Shown: piece after piece, positions 25,798 to 36,625 of the stretch | How positions within the stretch are numbered: position 1 is the first letter of the stretch | How the letters are laid out: every line of letters begins with the position of its first letter | NCBI RefSeq assembly: GCF_030689745.1 | Contig: NZ_JAUYGL010000079.1 | Coordinates: 1-64,000, forward strand | DNA: 64,000 bases | Direction of reading: 5' to 3' | Source of the DNA: Devosia sp. | Lineage (GTDB): Bacteria > Pseudomonadota > Alphaproteobacteria > Rhizobiales > Devosiaceae | Translations under genes and position numbers: made by a program | Notes under the pieces: generated by a model | Told to the model about the DNA's origin: nothing | Database searches by the model: none | Seen by the model: the letters and a program-made list of their open reading frames with translations, nothing else

Positions 25798-27435
25798 CTA
25801 CAGGCGGAAGGCGGCAACCGAGGCCTGCAATCCTGCGGCTGTTTGCAACAGTTCGCCGGTGATCGTTGAAAGCTGTTCGGTAGCCTGTTTATTGGTCCTG
25901 GCCATCTCGACGATGGTGCGCACGTTGCCGGCAATCGCCTCGCTTTCCCGGGCCTGGTCAGCCGCCAGTGCAGTCAGTTGTTCAAGGTTGTCGAGGGAAT
26001 CCTGGGCATCGGTCTGTAATGCCTCCAACGGGGCGGCTATGCTCTGTATCAAACCCATGCCGTGCTCCATGCCGCGCTTGCCCGCGTCTATGTCGCGGGT
26101 CGCATTCTGGGTCTGTTGATTGATCAGGGTCATCACCCGGTCAATTTCTTCGGTGACATCCGCGGTGCGGTTGGCCAGCGTACGCACTTCATCGGCGACG
26201 ACCGCGAAGCCTCTGCCACTGTCACCGGCCCGTGCCGCCTCGATGGACGCGTTCAGCGCCAGGAGGTTGGTTTGATCGGCGATCTGACGGATCAGGCTGA
26301 CCGCCCCCGCGACTTCTTTGGCGCTCAGGCCGAGCCGGGCGACCGACTGGGCCGAGCCATCGACGGCCGTGGCGATCTGGGCGATTTCCGCGGCAACCAC
26401 GCTGATGGCCCGCGCACCTTCCTGCGCCAGGTCGCGGGCCTTGAGGGCCTGGTCGCGGGTGGTCGAAACGTTGCCTGCCATCGCGCCGATGCCCTGGGAT
26501 AACTGGGCGATGGAACGATCGATAGAGCACGCCAGTTCGTTCTGCAGTGCCGAGTCCGCCTTGACCTTGGCTGCGGGCACCCGCAGTTGCTCGGCCGCCG
26601 AGTCTACCTGTGCTGCGCTGCTCAGGATCGAGCCGATAACAGTACGCAGGCGTTCGCACATGCTGCGCATGCCCGCCAACAGTTTGCCGATTTCATCCTT
26701 GCCGGCCTTGCCGGCCTTGCCGGCCTTGCCGACCTTGTCGATCGTGAGGCTGAGGTCGCCGCCGGAAATCCGATCAGCCGCCATTCCCGCGCGATCCAGC
26801 GGCTGGGTGATACTGCGGGTCATATAAATCGCCATCAGCAGGCCCGCGATCAAGGCGCTGAAACCCAGGGCGAGCAACAGCTGGATAGAGCGTTCGGATG
26901 CCTGCACTGCCTGTGCCTGGCGTGCCTGCATGGACAGTTGCTGCTGCTCTGCCAATGCCGCTGTTTGCGCCAGCAGGGCATTGAGTGCGCTGAGAGTCGG
27001 CCCCGTCATAAGCTGCACGGCCGAGGCTCGCTCGCCCACTTCCAGCTCTTCTACCGTGGCACTGAAGTGCGTTTCATAGGCATTGCGCAGGCTTTCCAGG
27101 CGGGCGAGCATCGCCTGCGACTCAGGCTCGCTCATCAGTGCGCGAAAGCCCTGCAGGGCTTGATCGATCTCGGCGTTCTGCGCGTCGATCTCCTGGTAGA
27201 TGGCGGTTCGCTGTTCGCGGTCTTCAAGGACGAAGAGCAGCAGTAAGCGACTGGCTGCCGTTTCGGCGTGCAGGTTGATGGCTGAGGCAAGCTTGGCACG
27301 CGCGGCATCCCCTTCGACGACGTCATGCATGCTCTGGGCCTGCTGATCGAAGCGTTGCAGGCTGATGAGGACAATGGCCAGAAGAAATACCAGGACGATG
27401 GCATAGCTGGTCGTCAGGCGCTGGCGAATGCTCAT
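25798..27435 (-). CDS. Methyl-accepting chemotaxis protein
   Basis: Product of 545 aa: transmembrane helix, helical periplasmic four-helix-bundle-type domain, second helix, HAMP, then the signalling domain. The hairpin tip reads [20 protein letters not shown] and [15 protein letters not shown]. The C-terminus lacks a CheR-binding pentapeptide. A run of Gly-Lys-Ala repeats lies in the HAMP second half (nt 26701-26736). It starts 77 bp after the DoxX gene of the bufferin operon and is followed by the GGDEF-EAL gene, which suggests a metal or redox taxis input, by inference. Confidence 0.88.
   Translation of the reverse strand: MSIRQRLTTSYAIVLVFLLAIVLISLQRFDQQAQSMHDVVEGDAARAKLASAINLHAETAASRLLLLFVLEDREQRTAIYQEIDAQNAEIDQALQGFRALMSEPESQAMLARLESLRNAYETHFSATVEELEVGERASAVQLMTGPTLSALNALLAQTAALAEQQQLSMQARQAQAVQASERSIQLLLALGFSALIAGLLMAIYMTRSITQPLDRAGMAADRISGGDLSLTIDKVGKAGKAGKAGKDEIGKLLAGMRSMCERLRTVIGSILSSAAQVDSAAEQLRVPAAKVKADSALQNELACSIDRSIAQLSQGIGAMAGNVSTTRDQALKARDLAQEGARAISVVAAEIAQIATAVDGSAQSVARLGLSAKEVAGAVSLIRQIADQTNLLALNASIEAARAGDSGRGFAVVADEVRTLANRTADVTEEIDRVMTLINQQTQNATRDIDAGKRGMEHGMGLIQSIAAPLEALQTDAQDSLDNLEQLTALAADQARESEAIAGNVRTIVEMARTNKQATEQLSTITGELLQTAAGLQASVAAFRL
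26701..26736. repeat. 9-bp tandem repeat inside chemoreceptor HAMP
   Basis: Three perfect copies of GCCGGCCTT and one variant (GCCGACCTT). On the coding strand they give repeated Gly-Lys-Ala. Without them the HAMP would read [12 protein letters not shown], so the expansion adds nine residues. Confidence 0.9.
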
Positions 27436-27512
27436 CGCAGTGTGTCTTTATGCATGTCGTTGTCGCTCCATGAGGCTTGAGCGGTGCAGGGCGCACTCGC
27501 TTGCAGCCTTTA

Positions 27513-28001
27513 TCAGCTGAATTTCCGTGCAATGAAGCGATCCAGGGCGACAGCGCCAGGACCTTTCGCCAGCAACAGCAGCAGCACCGTGGCCCACACA
27601 CCGTGTGTCGGGTAGGCATCGGGGTAGACCAGCAACTGGATGATCAGGGTCATGAGTAGCAGCGCCAGGGCGGAAAAGCGCGTGGCCAGGCCCAGCAGAA
27701 TCAGGGCCGGAAAAATGTGTTCGGCAAAGGCCGCCATGATGGCCGCCGGTTCGGGCGCGATCAGCGGCAGGTGATATTCCTCCTCAAACAGATAGACCGC
27801 CGAGTCGGAGAGCTGTGGCATACCGAATTGAAACTCGCCGGAGACGATATCGAGGGCAAAGCCTTGCACCTTGGTCTGTCCGGACTTCCAGAAAACAGCC
27901 GCGATGGAAAACCGTCCGAGCAAGGCAATCAGCCAATAGGGAGTTCGTTCGAATAAGGCAATCAACCATTTGATCAGCTGTACCGGACGGGCCTGATGCA
28001 T
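27513..28001 (-). CDS. DoxX-family membrane protein of bufferin operon
   Basis: Product of 162 aa with four transmembrane helices and the DoxX pattern (FWKSGQTKVQGF near residue 37, then HIFPALILLGLATRFSALALL). DoxX-type proteins are frequent last members of bufferin operons, and the related Caulobacter gig operon has one. The start lies six bases behind bufC. It probably supports membrane redox or quinone functions linked to metal stress; its exact role is unknown. Confidence 0.85.
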   Translation of the reverse strand: MHQARPVQLIKWLIALFERTPYWLIALLGRFSIAAVFWKSGQTKVQGFALDIVSGEFQFGMPQLSDSAVYLFEEEYHLPLIAPEPAAIMAAFAEHIFPALILLGLATRFSALALLLMTLIIQLLVYPDAYPTHGVWATVLLLLLAKGPGAVALDRFIARKFS

Positions 28002-28007
28002 AGCGGG

Positions 28008-28769
28008 TTATTCCTGAAGAGTGAAGTGGGTGATGGCGCCGCCGCGGATCAGCAGCGCCAGTGCGTTACTCAGGTCGAAAGGCGCGGCGCTGTGCACCGC
28101 ATCGGCGAAGCTCGCACCGCTGCGCAGGCAGTCGATGAACTGCGCGGCGCCAGCTTCAATGCGGACAATCTCCACCTCGAGGCCCTGACGGATCAGCAGC
28201 GCCGCTTCGCCAAGGTCGAGGTTTATCTCGCCCAGGCTGTTGGCTGGCGTTTGCCCCTGATGGGCGATCCAGAGCGATACCACGGCATAGCGTGAACGTA
28301 CTGTCTCGAGGGCGGGGTGCAGGCTGAAACGCACATGGGCGAGGGCATTCGCATCGGCCAACAAGCCGGCCAGGTCGGCCATTGGCAACGCGCTTGCGTC
28401 TGCAGCGTGATAGGCCTGCACATAGCGCATTTCCAAGCGGGCGAGGTCGGCCAGGTAGGGCAGGCCGGAGGCCGGCGGGAAGCCTTGGACAAAGTCGGGG
28501 AACGAGTCGCCATACCACGCCAGTACCGGTGAACGGGGCGGCTCGGCGCGAACGTACAGGCGCGCCATGGCGCGGAAAAACTCTTCGCCGAGCATGGCTT
28601 GGGTCACCGGGTAGGTGTCGGCCAGAGCATCGATGAGGGAAACCGTGACGTTGTTGCGATAGACCGCAAAGCGCTGGGCCGGATCGGAGCCGTTCCAGGC
28701 ACGCAAGCCCGGCGGGCAATCGCCGGTGTCGCTGAGTAAGGTGGCGGCGAAATCGTCATGGTCGCTCAT
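28008..28769 (-). CDS. bufC: BufC-like DUF2063 recognition partner
   Basis: Product of 253 aa. The N-terminal DUF2063 domain has [40 protein letters not shown] and [11 protein letters not shown] second, less conserved domain follows. In bufferin and methanobactin pathways this protein pairs with the DUF692 enzyme and helps bind the precursor peptide. The ATG at 28769 overlaps the bufB stop by 4 bp, a sign of a fixed complex. Confidence 0.88.
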   Translation of the reverse strand: MSDHDDFAATLLSDTGDCPPGLRAWNGSDPAQRFAVYRNNVTVSLIDALADTYPVTQAMLGEEFFRAMARLYVRAEPPRSPVLAWYGDSFPDFVQGFPPASGLPYLADLARLEMRYVQAYHAADASALPMADLAGLLADANALAHVRFSLHPALETVRSRYAVVSLWIAHQGQTPANSLGEINLDLGEAALLIRQGLEVEIVRIEAGAAQFIDCLRSGASFADAVHSAAPFDLSNALALLIRGGAITHFTLQE

Positions 28770-29695
28770 GCCGGTGCCTTCTGCGACTCTGTGCCTGGCA
28801 CGGAGTCCTTGAACAAGCGTTCCATGATGGCGTCCGCCTGCCGGGCTTCGTGCAGCAAAACCGCCAGCTCGGGAATAGCGTTGTCGCGTTCGATCAGTGT
28901 CGGTTTGGGCCCCGTCAGCCCCAGGGTAAAGGCATAAAGCGCCCAGACGGCTTGCGCCACGGGTGCGCCATGGCTGTCGATCAGCAGTGGCTGGCCGATG
29001 GAGTCCGTCGCTTCGGCAAAGCCGGCCAGGTGAATTTCGGCAACTGCATGCAGCGGCAGGCCAAGGATGTAATCGTGGGCATTGCCGCCATGATTGACGC
29101 TGGCCACGTGCACGTTGTTGACATCCAGCAGCAGCCCGCAACCTGTGCGGCAGACGACCTGGCTGATGAACTCGTTCTCGGCCATGGTCGAGGCAGCGAA
29201 CTGAACGTAAGTGGCGGGGTTTTCCAGCAGCATGCGCCGCCCCAGGCGCTCCTGCACATGGTCTATATGGGCACACACATGCGCGAGGCTCTGCGCGGTA
29301 TAAGGCAGTGGCAGCAGGTCATTGAAAAATCTGCCGGCATGACTGGACCAGGCCAGGTGTTCGGAAAACGACTCTGGCTGGTAGCGCTCCAGCAGTGCGG
29401 CCAGGCGCGCCAGATGGTCCTCATCCAGCGGGCCCTGACCGCCAATGGATAGGCCGACACCATGGATGGACAGCGGATAGCGCGCGCGAATCTTTTCCAG
29501 GTAATAGTGGAAAGGCCCACCCGCCACCATGTAATTCTCGGCGTGGACTTCAAAGAACCCCAGCTCGGGCGTTTGCGCGAGCACATCGCGAAAGTGTTCG
29601 GGCTTTAAACCGATGCCGGCACGGCTCGGCAACACGGGGGAGGCTGCGCTGGCAGCGTCCCCCATGAACGGTGTATCGCTGAGAGGTTGATTCAT
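28766..29695 (-). CDS. bufB: BufB-like DUF692 multinuclear iron oxidase
   Basis: Product of 309 aa of the DUF692/MbnB family, a TIM-barrel iron enzyme. Ligand-bearing motifs are visible: [41 protein letters not shown] with ASVNHG after it, and EIHLAGF. The family oxidises Cys residues of a precursor peptide to copper-binding groups. Here the precursor is the BufA-like protein just upstream. The operon is headed by an ECF-type promoter, as in Caulobacter, where a sigma factor controls the gold/copper-induced homologue. Confidence 0.9.
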   Translation of the reverse strand: MNQPLSDTPFMGDAASAASPVLPSRAGIGLKPEHFRDVLAQTPELGFFEVHAENYMVAGGPFHYYLEKIRARYPLSIHGVGLSIGGQGPLDEDHLARLAALLERYQPESFSEHLAWSSHAGRFFNDLLPLPYTAQSLAHVCAHIDHVQERLGRRMLLENPATYVQFAASTMAENEFISQVVCRTGCGLLLDVNNVHVASVNHGGNAHDYILGLPLHAVAEIHLAGFAEATDSIGQPLLIDSHGAPVAQAVWALYAFTLGLTGPKPTLIERDNAIPELAVLLHEARQADAIMERLFKDSVPGTESQKAPA

Positions 29696-29725
29696 GGGAA
29701 CGCTCCGCGACCGTTCATTCGTCGA

Positions 29726-30022
29726 TCAGGCACTTTTTGCCTTGAATTCCTGGAGTTGGCCAAAGCCGGTGGGGGAGGTCGGTGAGGTGGTTTGTTCGCA
29801 CGTACCCTTGGGCACCATGGACCAGGCATTGCTTTGATAGTCGACCTTCGAGGTGCCGGCGCAGGACGTGCCTGCACCCGCCTTGCAGTCGTTCTTGCCT
29901 TTGAGCGCTACGCCGAAGCACTTGTCTTTCTCGGCGGCGTGAGCGGTCATCGGAATGGCGGCAACTGCCAGGGCGGCGCTCAGGGCCAGGGCCAGGGAAG
30001 TGGTGGTTACGGCTTTATTCAT
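29726..30022 (-). CDS. bufA: BufA-like DUF2282 bufferin precursor
   Basis: Product of 98 aa. A signal peptide ([22 protein letters not shown]) is followed by [20 protein letters not shown], then [11 protein letters not shown] and PKGTCEQ. The four mature cysteines have the spacing of class 1 bufferins, exported peptides whose Cys are modified by BufB/BufC and that bind copper in the periplasm. AAAGGAA precedes the ATG. The tail past the last Cys is Thr/Ser/Pro-rich. It heads a bufA-bufB-bufC-doxX operon that may continue into the chemoreceptor and GGDEF-EAL genes. Confidence 0.9.
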   Translation of the reverse strand: MNKAVTTTSLALALSAALAVAAIPMTAHAAEKDKCFGVALKGKNDCKAGAGTSCAGTSKVDYQSNAWSMVPKGTCEQTTSPTSPTGFGQLQEFKAKSA

Positions 30023-30096
30023 GGGTCAATTCCTTTAGCGGGTTCAAATGGCGGGTGGATGAGAAAGCACGACGCTGGATATCAGCTCCACGCCCT

Positions 30097-30125
30097 TTGG
30101 AGGCATTGGCCGGTCGTTTGTTACA
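30097..30125 (-). promoter_or_regulatory. ECF-type promoter of bufferin operon
   Basis: On the minus strand TGTAAC (30120-30125), 17 bp, CTCCAA (30097-30102), 74 bp before the bufA start. It is arranged back to back with the promoter of the DUF2790 gene. Confidence 0.8.
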
Positions 30126-30206
30126 GCGGCGAGTTAACGCGGGAAGAGATCGACTCGATCGGTGCAGGCCAGGTGCCTGTGTGCGGACGAACAGCATGGC
30201 GCGAGC

Positions 30207-30235
30207 TGTAACAAGCGCGGCCACAGCAGATCAAA
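30207..30235 (+). promoter_or_regulatory. ECF-type promoter of DUF2790 gene
   Basis: TGTAAC (30207-30212), 17 bp, ATCAAA (30230-30235), 35 bp before the start codon at 30271. Confidence 0.75.
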
Positions 30236-30270
30236 TTCATGTCAGTCAAATTCCCCTGGAGGATGACGTC

Positions 30271-30579
30271 ATGAAACGCACAATCCGAGTTGCCAGCCTG
30301 ATCGCCGCAATAAGCCTGGTCGGTGCTGGAGGGCTGGTACATGCCGGCCAGACGCAACTGAAACAGGACATGCAACCGGGTATTCCGTCACACCTGGAGC
30401 AGATCCCGGTCGAGACCTACCACTACGGGATGAAGCTGGATATCGCGCGGGTTCTGGCCATTAGCGACACCAGCCAGGTGTGCGATGTCGTGCCCTCGGT
30501 CATGCACTACGAAGATAGTGAGGGCAAGCTGCGGGCCTTGGAGTATCTGATTCACGGTGGTGGTTGTTACGACAATTGA
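30271..30579 (+). CDS. DUF2790 exported protein
   Basis: Product of 102 aa. A signal peptide (SLIAAISLVGAGGLVHA) is followed by the DUF2790 domain: VETYHYGMKLDIARVLAI, CDVVPSVMHYEDSEG and the terminal GGGCYDN. The two cysteines probably form the family's conserved disulfide. DUF2790 proteins are common in Pseudomonas and often metal-responsive, but have no defined activity. GGAGGATGACGTC supplies the ribosome site, like the leader of the PtrA-like genes. The gene is divergent from bufA. Confidence 0.85.
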   Translation: MKRTIRVASLIAAISLVGAGGLVHAGQTQLKQDMQPGIPSHLEQIPVETYHYGMKLDIARVLAISDTSQVCDVVPSVMHYEDSEGKLRALEYLIHGGGCYDN

Positions 30580-30711
30580 GCCCGCCGACAGAAGGCAGTT
30601 GCCGACAAGTGAAGGGCATTCGAGGGACGTCGATCAACAAGCGGGTTTCCGTGGCTGCTTGTCGACCGCCCTCTCGAGGGTGGGCCAAATGGGCTCAGGG
30701 CAGTGCTTGGC

Positions 30712-31152
30712 TCATGACCGGCTGGTGCCCAGTGGCAGTGGTTCCGTTGCGCCTTGCAACGAGGCGATCAGCGGGCAGGCAACCTTGCCCTTGCCGGCTT
30801 GGCAGGCGCACACAAGCTGGGACAACACCGCTTCGATGCGCGCCAGGTCGGCCAGCTTCGCCTGCACGTCCGCCAGCTTGCGTTCGGCCAGGCGGCTGGC
30901 CTCCGCGCAGTGGGTGCCATCTTCCAGGCGTAGCAGCTCGGCGATCTCATCCAGGCTGAAGCCCAGACGCTGAGCGGTTTTCACGAAGCTCAGCCGCGCC
31001 ACGTCCGCCTGTCCGTAGCGGCGGATGCCGCCGGGCGGGCGCTGCGGCTCAGGCAGCAGGCCCTTGCGTTGATAGAACCTGATGGTTTCCAGATTGACTC
31101 CGGCGACCCTGGCAAAGGCGCCGATGGTCAGGCTTGGTCGATGGCTCTGCAT
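30712..31152 (-). CDS. merR: Mercury-responsive regulator MerR
   Basis: Product of 146 aa. The N-terminal winged helix reads [21 protein letters not shown]. The three Hg(II)-binding cysteines are present: THCAEA, then VCACQAG and VACPL, with the loop expected between the last two. MerR binds the spacer of the merT promoter, represses it without mercury and untwists it with mercury. It is divergent from merTPA across the operator at 31158. Confidence 0.92.
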   Translation of the reverse strand: MQSHRPSLTIGAFARVAGVNLETIRFYQRKGLLPEPQRPPGGIRRYGQADVARLSFVKTAQRLGFSLDEIAELLRLEDGTHCAEASRLAERKLADVQAKLADLARIEAVLSQLVCACQAGKGKVACPLIASLQGATEPLPLGTSRS

Positions 31153-31157
31153 AGCGC

Positions 31158-31188
31158 TTGATTCCGTACATGACTACGGAAGTAACCT
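31158..31188 (+). promoter_or_regulatory. mer operator-promoter, 19-bp spacer
   Basis: -35 TTGATT (31158-31163), a 19-bp spacer and -10 TAACCT (31183-31188). The dyad TCCGTACATGACTACGGA lies in the spacer (31163-31180). The overlong spacer and dyad are those of classic mer promoters. The -10 here is TAACCT rather than the TAAGGT usually seen. Confidence 0.9.
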
Positions 31189-31223
31189 TAAACCATCGAT
31201 CAGCTACTCGAAAGGAGACAGGC

Positions 31224-31574
31224 ATGCCGGAACAGCCAAGCGCAGGCGCCCCTCTTGCCGCCGGGGGACTCGCCGCGATTCTCGCCTCGACCTGCTGCCT
31301 GGGGCCGCTGCTGTTGATCACGCTGGGATTTAGCGGTGCCTGGATCGGCAACCTGAGCGTGCTGGAACCATACCGGCCACTCTTTATCGGCGCAGCACTG
31401 CTGGCGCTGTTCTTCGCCTGGCGACGGATCTTCCGTCCTGCTCAGGTCTGCACACCGGGCGAAGTCTGTGCCATCCCTCAGGTACGCCGCAGCTACAAGC
31501 TGCTGTTCTGGGTGGTGCTGGCATTGGTGCTGGTCGCGCTCGGTTTCCCCTACTTTCTTCCATGGTTCTACTGA
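31224..31574 (+). CDS. merT: Mercuric ion transporter MerT
   Basis: Product of 116 aa with three transmembrane helices. The Cys pair in the first helix (ASTCCLGPLLL) and the second pair in the cytoplasmic loop (VCTPGEVC) carry Hg(II) across the inner membrane to MerA. AAAGGAGA precedes the ATG. It is the first gene of merTPA. Confidence 0.92.
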   Translation: MPEQPSAGAPLAAGGLAAILASTCCLGPLLLITLGFSGAWIGNLSVLEPYRPLFIGAALLALFFAWRRIFRPAQVCTPGEVCAIPQVRRSYKLLFWVVLALVLVALGFPYFLPWFY

Positions 31575-31587
31575 TCAGGCGTTAGTC

Positions 31588-33422
<1,835 letters not shown>

Positions 33423-33523
33423 CGGATAAATCGGCGCAATTATCAACTCGGCAACCGCTCCATCATTGCCATCTTGATTGGAGTGCGCTGATGAGCTGGC
33501 TGTATCCCACGGATGCAATGGGC

Positions 33524-34138
33524 TTATGCGGCGGTGCCGCTCTGCGCATATTGATCCAGCAGGGCAGCCATATCCTCGGCAAGTTCGAGTACATGCCGGG
33601 CGGGTGTCTGGCGCTGGGCAAAGGCGCGCAACCCGATGATCTGGGCCTGCAGCAGCCGAGCCAGTCGGGCGCAATCGACCTCGGGGCGCAGCTCGCCGCG
33701 CTGTTGCGCACACTCAAGAAGAGCGCGCAGTTTATGCTCGACGGCATCCAGCAACGCATTGACCTTGTGTTGCAGTTGCGGCTCCTGGTCGCCGACTTCG
33801 AGCAACGTCTTGACGAGCATGCAGGCCCGCGCAGGAGGCGCGCTGGTCGCCGTGCATGTATTGGCCAATGCCTGAAAATAGGCTTTGAGCGCCACCAGTA
33901 AAGACGGATGTGCATTGATCTGGCTCTGCAAGTCTTCCCCCATTTGACTGGCGTACAGACCCAGTGCTTCGGCGAACAACCCGCTTTTGCTGCCGAAGGT
34001 GGCATAGAGGCTGCCGGGACGCATGTCCAGTGCCTGCTCGATATGCTTCAGCGATGAGGCGAAGTAACCGCGCTCCCAGAACAGCGCGACAGCCCTGTTC
34101 AGTGCCGTGTGGCGATCATATTTTGCGACTCTAGGCAT
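33524..34138 (-). CDS. TetR-family regulator of AhpD-like gene
   Basis: Product of 204 aa. The N-terminal helix-turn-helix includes YFASSLKHIEQALDMRPGSLYATFGSK (two adjoining parts), followed by an all-helical ligand domain with an ACMLVKTLLE segment, the TetR_C type seen in regulators of electrophile stress. It is divergent from the AhpD-like gene at 34290, with three matching palindromes in between, so it very likely represses both. Confidence 0.85.
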   Translation of the reverse strand: MPRVAKYDRHTALNRAVALFWERGYFASSLKHIEQALDMRPGSLYATFGSKSGLFAEALGLYASQMGEDLQSQINAHPSLLVALKAYFQALANTCTATSAPPARACMLVKTLLEVGDQEPQLQHKVNALLDAVEHKLRALLECAQQRGELRPEVDCARLARLLQAQIIGLRAFAQRQTPARHVLELAEDMAALLDQYAQSGTAA

Positions 34139-34190
34139 AGGGTTTCAGCTCGCGTGGTGCCGTCGACTCGGGTTTCGGCAGGCGCTTAGT

Positions 34191-34269
34191 TTGAGTGGTC
34201 ACTCAACTATAGCTTGAGTGACCACTCAAATATAGGTAGCCTGGGCGCTATTGTTGAGCAATCGCTCAA
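34191..34269. promoter_or_regulatory. Three TetR operators between divergent genes
   Basis: TTGAGTGGTCACTCAA (34191-34206), TTGAGTGACCACTCAA (34214-34229) and TTGAGCAATCGCTCAA (34254-34269). The outer TTGAG/CTCAA arms are identical in all three. The first two are 23 bp apart, about two helical turns. Confidence 0.8.
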
Positions 34270-34289
34270 CACGCGCAGAGGCGATTTTC

Positions 34290-34847
34290 ATGAAGAGCTT
34301 TAAACTGCACGACCAGTCTTCAGCACCGCAGGCAGCCAAGCCACTCCTGGAAGATTCCATGAACAGCTTTGGCATGATCCCAGGTTTGCATGCCGTAATG
34401 GCCGAGGCACCTGGCGTGCTGGACGCGTACAAGAAGTTGCATGCACTGTTTCTCGACAGCAGTTTCGACGCCGATGAGCAAACCGTGGTGTGGCAGAGCA
34501 TCAATGTGGAGCATGGTTGTAATTATTGTGTGCCCGCACATACCGGCATCGCCAAATCGATGAAGGTATCGGACGACGTGACCAATCCATTGCGTGATGA
34601 AACGCCGTTATCCAACGAGCGACTGGAAGCGCTGCGCAGTTTTACCCTAGTAGTGCTGCGCAACCGCGGTGAGGTCGCCGATGCAGACTTGCAAGCCTTC
34701 TATGCCGCCGGCTATGAGCAGCGTCATGTACTGGAAGTGATTCTTGGCCTATCCCAGAAAATCATGAGCAATTACATCAACCATATTGCCAAGACACCGG
34801 TTGATAAGCCCTTCATGAAGTTTGAATGGCAGAAAGCGCAAAAATAG
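34290..34847 (+). CDS. AhpD/carboxymuconolactone decarboxylase-like protein
   Basis: Product of 185 aa with the AhpD-type catalytic motif EHGCNYCVPAH (CxxC plus His), followed by a helical segment ending HIAKTPVDKPF. Such proteins are peroxidase partners or thiol-disulfide reductases in the cytoplasm. It is divergent from a TetR gene with three operators in between. A second member at 41905 has the same architecture but a different controller. Confidence 0.82.
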   Translation: MKSFKLHDQSSAPQAAKPLLEDSMNSFGMIPGLHAVMAEAPGVLDAYKKLHALFLDSSFDADEQTVVWQSINVEHGCNYCVPAHTGIAKSMKVSDDVTNPLRDETPLSNERLEALRSFTLVVLRNRGEVADADLQAFYAAGYEQRHVLEVILGLSQKIMSNYINHIAKTPVDKPFMKFEWQKAQK

Positions 34848-35097
34848 ACCTTGGTCGAGTTCATGCTATGAGTTCATGGTGGTGACACTGCCAAGGTGGA
34901 GCTGCCTCGGCTGGGCGAGATAGTACTGATGACCAGAGTGGGGCGTTAATTGGTCCCCAGTACCTGTGCTCAGAGGTTGGGAAAATATCGAGCGCCGTCG
35001 CGAGGCGGTCGCAGTAGACGGGAGTTTTTCACAATCTCCCAGCGCTGCCTGGCACGACGGGCGCTAGCTTGCCGCGCTGACACAAGGAGTTCGACCG

Positions 35098-35583
35098 ATG
35101 ACGATAGATAGAGCACGTCTCTGGCATGAGGATCCGCGCCTCTGGCGCTTGGTCTTGGTGCGCTACCTGGTCGTATTCGCGCCCCTCAGCCTGCTCTGGG
35201 AACTCGCCCAGCTGCCGCTCTATACCCTGTGGACGCAGGCGTCGCCCGCATCCATCGCCTACGCCGTCATCCACTGCACGCTGGGGGACATGCTGATTGG
35301 TGTCCTGGCCCTGCTCGTCGCGCTGCTCGTCACCCGCGCCGGCCCGCTCGAGCGCTGGCGTTGGGGACGGGTAGGGGCCGTCGCGGTCGGTTTTGGTCTC
35401 GTGTATACGGCGTTCAGCGAGTGGTTCAACACGGCGGTGCGGATGAGTTGGGCCTACTCCGACTGGATGCCGCTGACGCCGATCGTTGCCCTCGGCGTCT
35501 CGCCGCTGCTGCAATGGTTGCTGCTGCCAACAGTCGCGCTGGCCTGGGTCCGGGCTGCTGCGCGCAAGGCAAACCAGGCTTGA
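35098..35583 (+). CDS. Unknown four-helix membrane protein
   Basis: Product of 161 aa with four hydrophobic helices (LVVFAPLSLLWELAQLPLY, LGDMLIGVLALLVALLV, VGAVAVGFGLVYTAFSEW, LLQWLLLPTVALAWV). Conserved-looking polar residues (WE, D and SEWFN) sit within the helices. I do not recognise the family. AAGGAG precedes the ATG. The 250 bases before it contain no gene. Confidence 0.65.
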   Translation: MTIDRARLWHEDPRLWRLVLVRYLVVFAPLSLLWELAQLPLYTLWTQASPASIAYAVIHCTLGDMLIGVLALLVALLVTRAGPLERWRWGRVGAVAVGFGLVYTAFSEWFNTAVRMSWAYSDWMPLTPIVALGVSPLLQWLLLPTVALAWVRAAARKANQA

Positions 35584-35915
35584 TCCTGGAGTTGGCGCCA
35601 GGGCCTATCTTCACCGGATCGCCCGAACGGTTGCTGCGTTCTGTTCGCGGTCGATTTCGGCAATAGCCGCATACACAGGTGGCGGCCGGCAAGGTCTTGA
35701 ACGTGGTGTCTACGCCTGCGGGAGGAGTCCGCGACCTGTCAGGGGGCGACCCAGCGGCCGTAGACGGGATCGACTGTCGAGTAACCAGGCTTGGCGTGCT
35801 GCCTGCCAGATATGGCGGCGGCATCAAGCTGTGCGCCGAACCAAGCCTTCGCTGCGGGAGAGATGTCGGCATTGCCGGTATTCCCCCGATGCTTGATAAC
35901 GCAAGGTGTACGCCA
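35584..35915. other. Gene-free gap
   Basis: No credible frame, promoter motif or repeat was seen, apart from the ACGCC-TCAGTGAGG block at its right edge. That block is also present to the left of the gene at 36626 and marks the end of the duplicated unit. Confidence 0.5.
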
Positions 35916-36197
35916 TCAGTGAGGACCAAAGAGTGCCCGGTTCTTCAGAATGCCGGGTTCCGACCTTTCGATCCGTTGCGGCTGCTGTTCGCGTTCAGGG
36001 CCGGCGGCAGTGGGTTGCTCCTTGATCATCTGAACAAAGCGCTCGCCGGAGTCCTGGCTGGAGCGATTATTCACCACGGCCTGTTGCTCCAGGCGGTAGT
36101 CCATCAGCCGGTCACTGCCACCTTCGGCCTGAACCGTAGTCACGGCAGCGCCCATCATCAGTGCGGCCAGTGCCGTCATACTCAGTAGCGTTTTCAT
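35916..36197 (-). CDS. Small exported protein, PtrA-like (copy 2)
   Basis: Product of 93 aa. Signal peptide MKTLLSMTALAALMMGAAV...VQA, then EGGSDRL and the C-terminal NRALFGPH. It is closest to copy 1 (13805) in length and to copy 3 (36626) in its C-terminal half. The AGAGGATGACACC leader is shared. It is driven by the ECF-type promoter at 36231. Copies 2 and 3 are neighbours in tandem and arose by local duplication. Confidence 0.75.
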   Translation of the reverse strand: MKTLLSMTALAALMMGAAVTTVQAEGGSDRLMDYRLEQQAVVNNRSSQDSGERFVQMIKEQPTAAGPEREQQPQRIERSEPGILKNRALFGPH

Positions 36198-36230
36198 GGT
36201 GTCATCCTCTAAAGGTGCGGTATGCATCAT

Positions 36231-36259
36231 TAGGATGGCTGGCGAGGCGCTTTGTTACA
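36231..36259 (-). promoter_or_regulatory. ECF-type promoter of PtrA-like copy 2
   Basis: On the minus strand TGTAAC (36254-36259), 17 bp, ATCCTA (36231-36236), 33 bp before the start codon. The same geometry is seen in front of copy 1. Confidence 0.78.
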
Positions 36260-36313
36260 GGTGCTGTGCCGAGCGCAATGCGCTTCTAGCCGCCGCTGGT
36301 CGGAGCGCTGAGC
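36257..36313. repeat. Duplicated upstream block (partner at 37611-37668)
   Basis: ACAGGTGCTGTGCCGA and the following 40 bases recur with few changes at 37611-37668. They are the upstream flanks of PtrA-like copies 2 and 3. In copy 3 the block is separated from its gene by the IS200/IS605 element. Confidence 0.85.
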
Positions 36314-36625
36314 CGCGCAGATACGCGCCGCCCGCTACCGCAAACCGCGCCAGCACGAATGCCGCGAGGCACCGGAAAAGCTGCTGCGGATCATGGTCAG
36401 CACGGGTGGTTGAGCGTCCTTGTGATCCTGCCCCTGGTCTTGCGCGGCACGGCATCCGCGCCGCGCAAGTCGGCGTGGCGCGACAGCCGGGACAAGCAAC
36501 GGAAGAACTCCGCAAGGCGGTGTTGCCGCTCGATCGAATGGCCGGTGTTCCTCGTAACTGGGGAAGGGGGGATACCCAGGCCATGGGCATCTCCCCAGGG
36601 ACTTTGTCGCGCACAACCTACGCCG
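36314..36625. other. Gene-free spacer between tandem copies
   Basis: No protein with a ribosome site or recognisable motif was found. The frames that are open here are GC-driven shadows. Confidence 0.45.

Noticed and set aside
28770..29276. N-terminal extension of the bufC frame into bufB
   Set aside because: The frame is open upstream, but this part is the antiphase of bufB; the ATG at 28769, overlapping the bufB stop, gives the normal BufC length.
30565..30572. GTTACG near 30568 as another -35
   Set aside because: It is within the last codons of the DUF2790 gene, differs from TGTAAC in the last base and has no matching -10.
36260..36625. Several open frames between the tandem PtrA-like copies
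   Set aside because: None has a ribosome site, signal peptide or recognisable motif, and they overlap each other on both strands.
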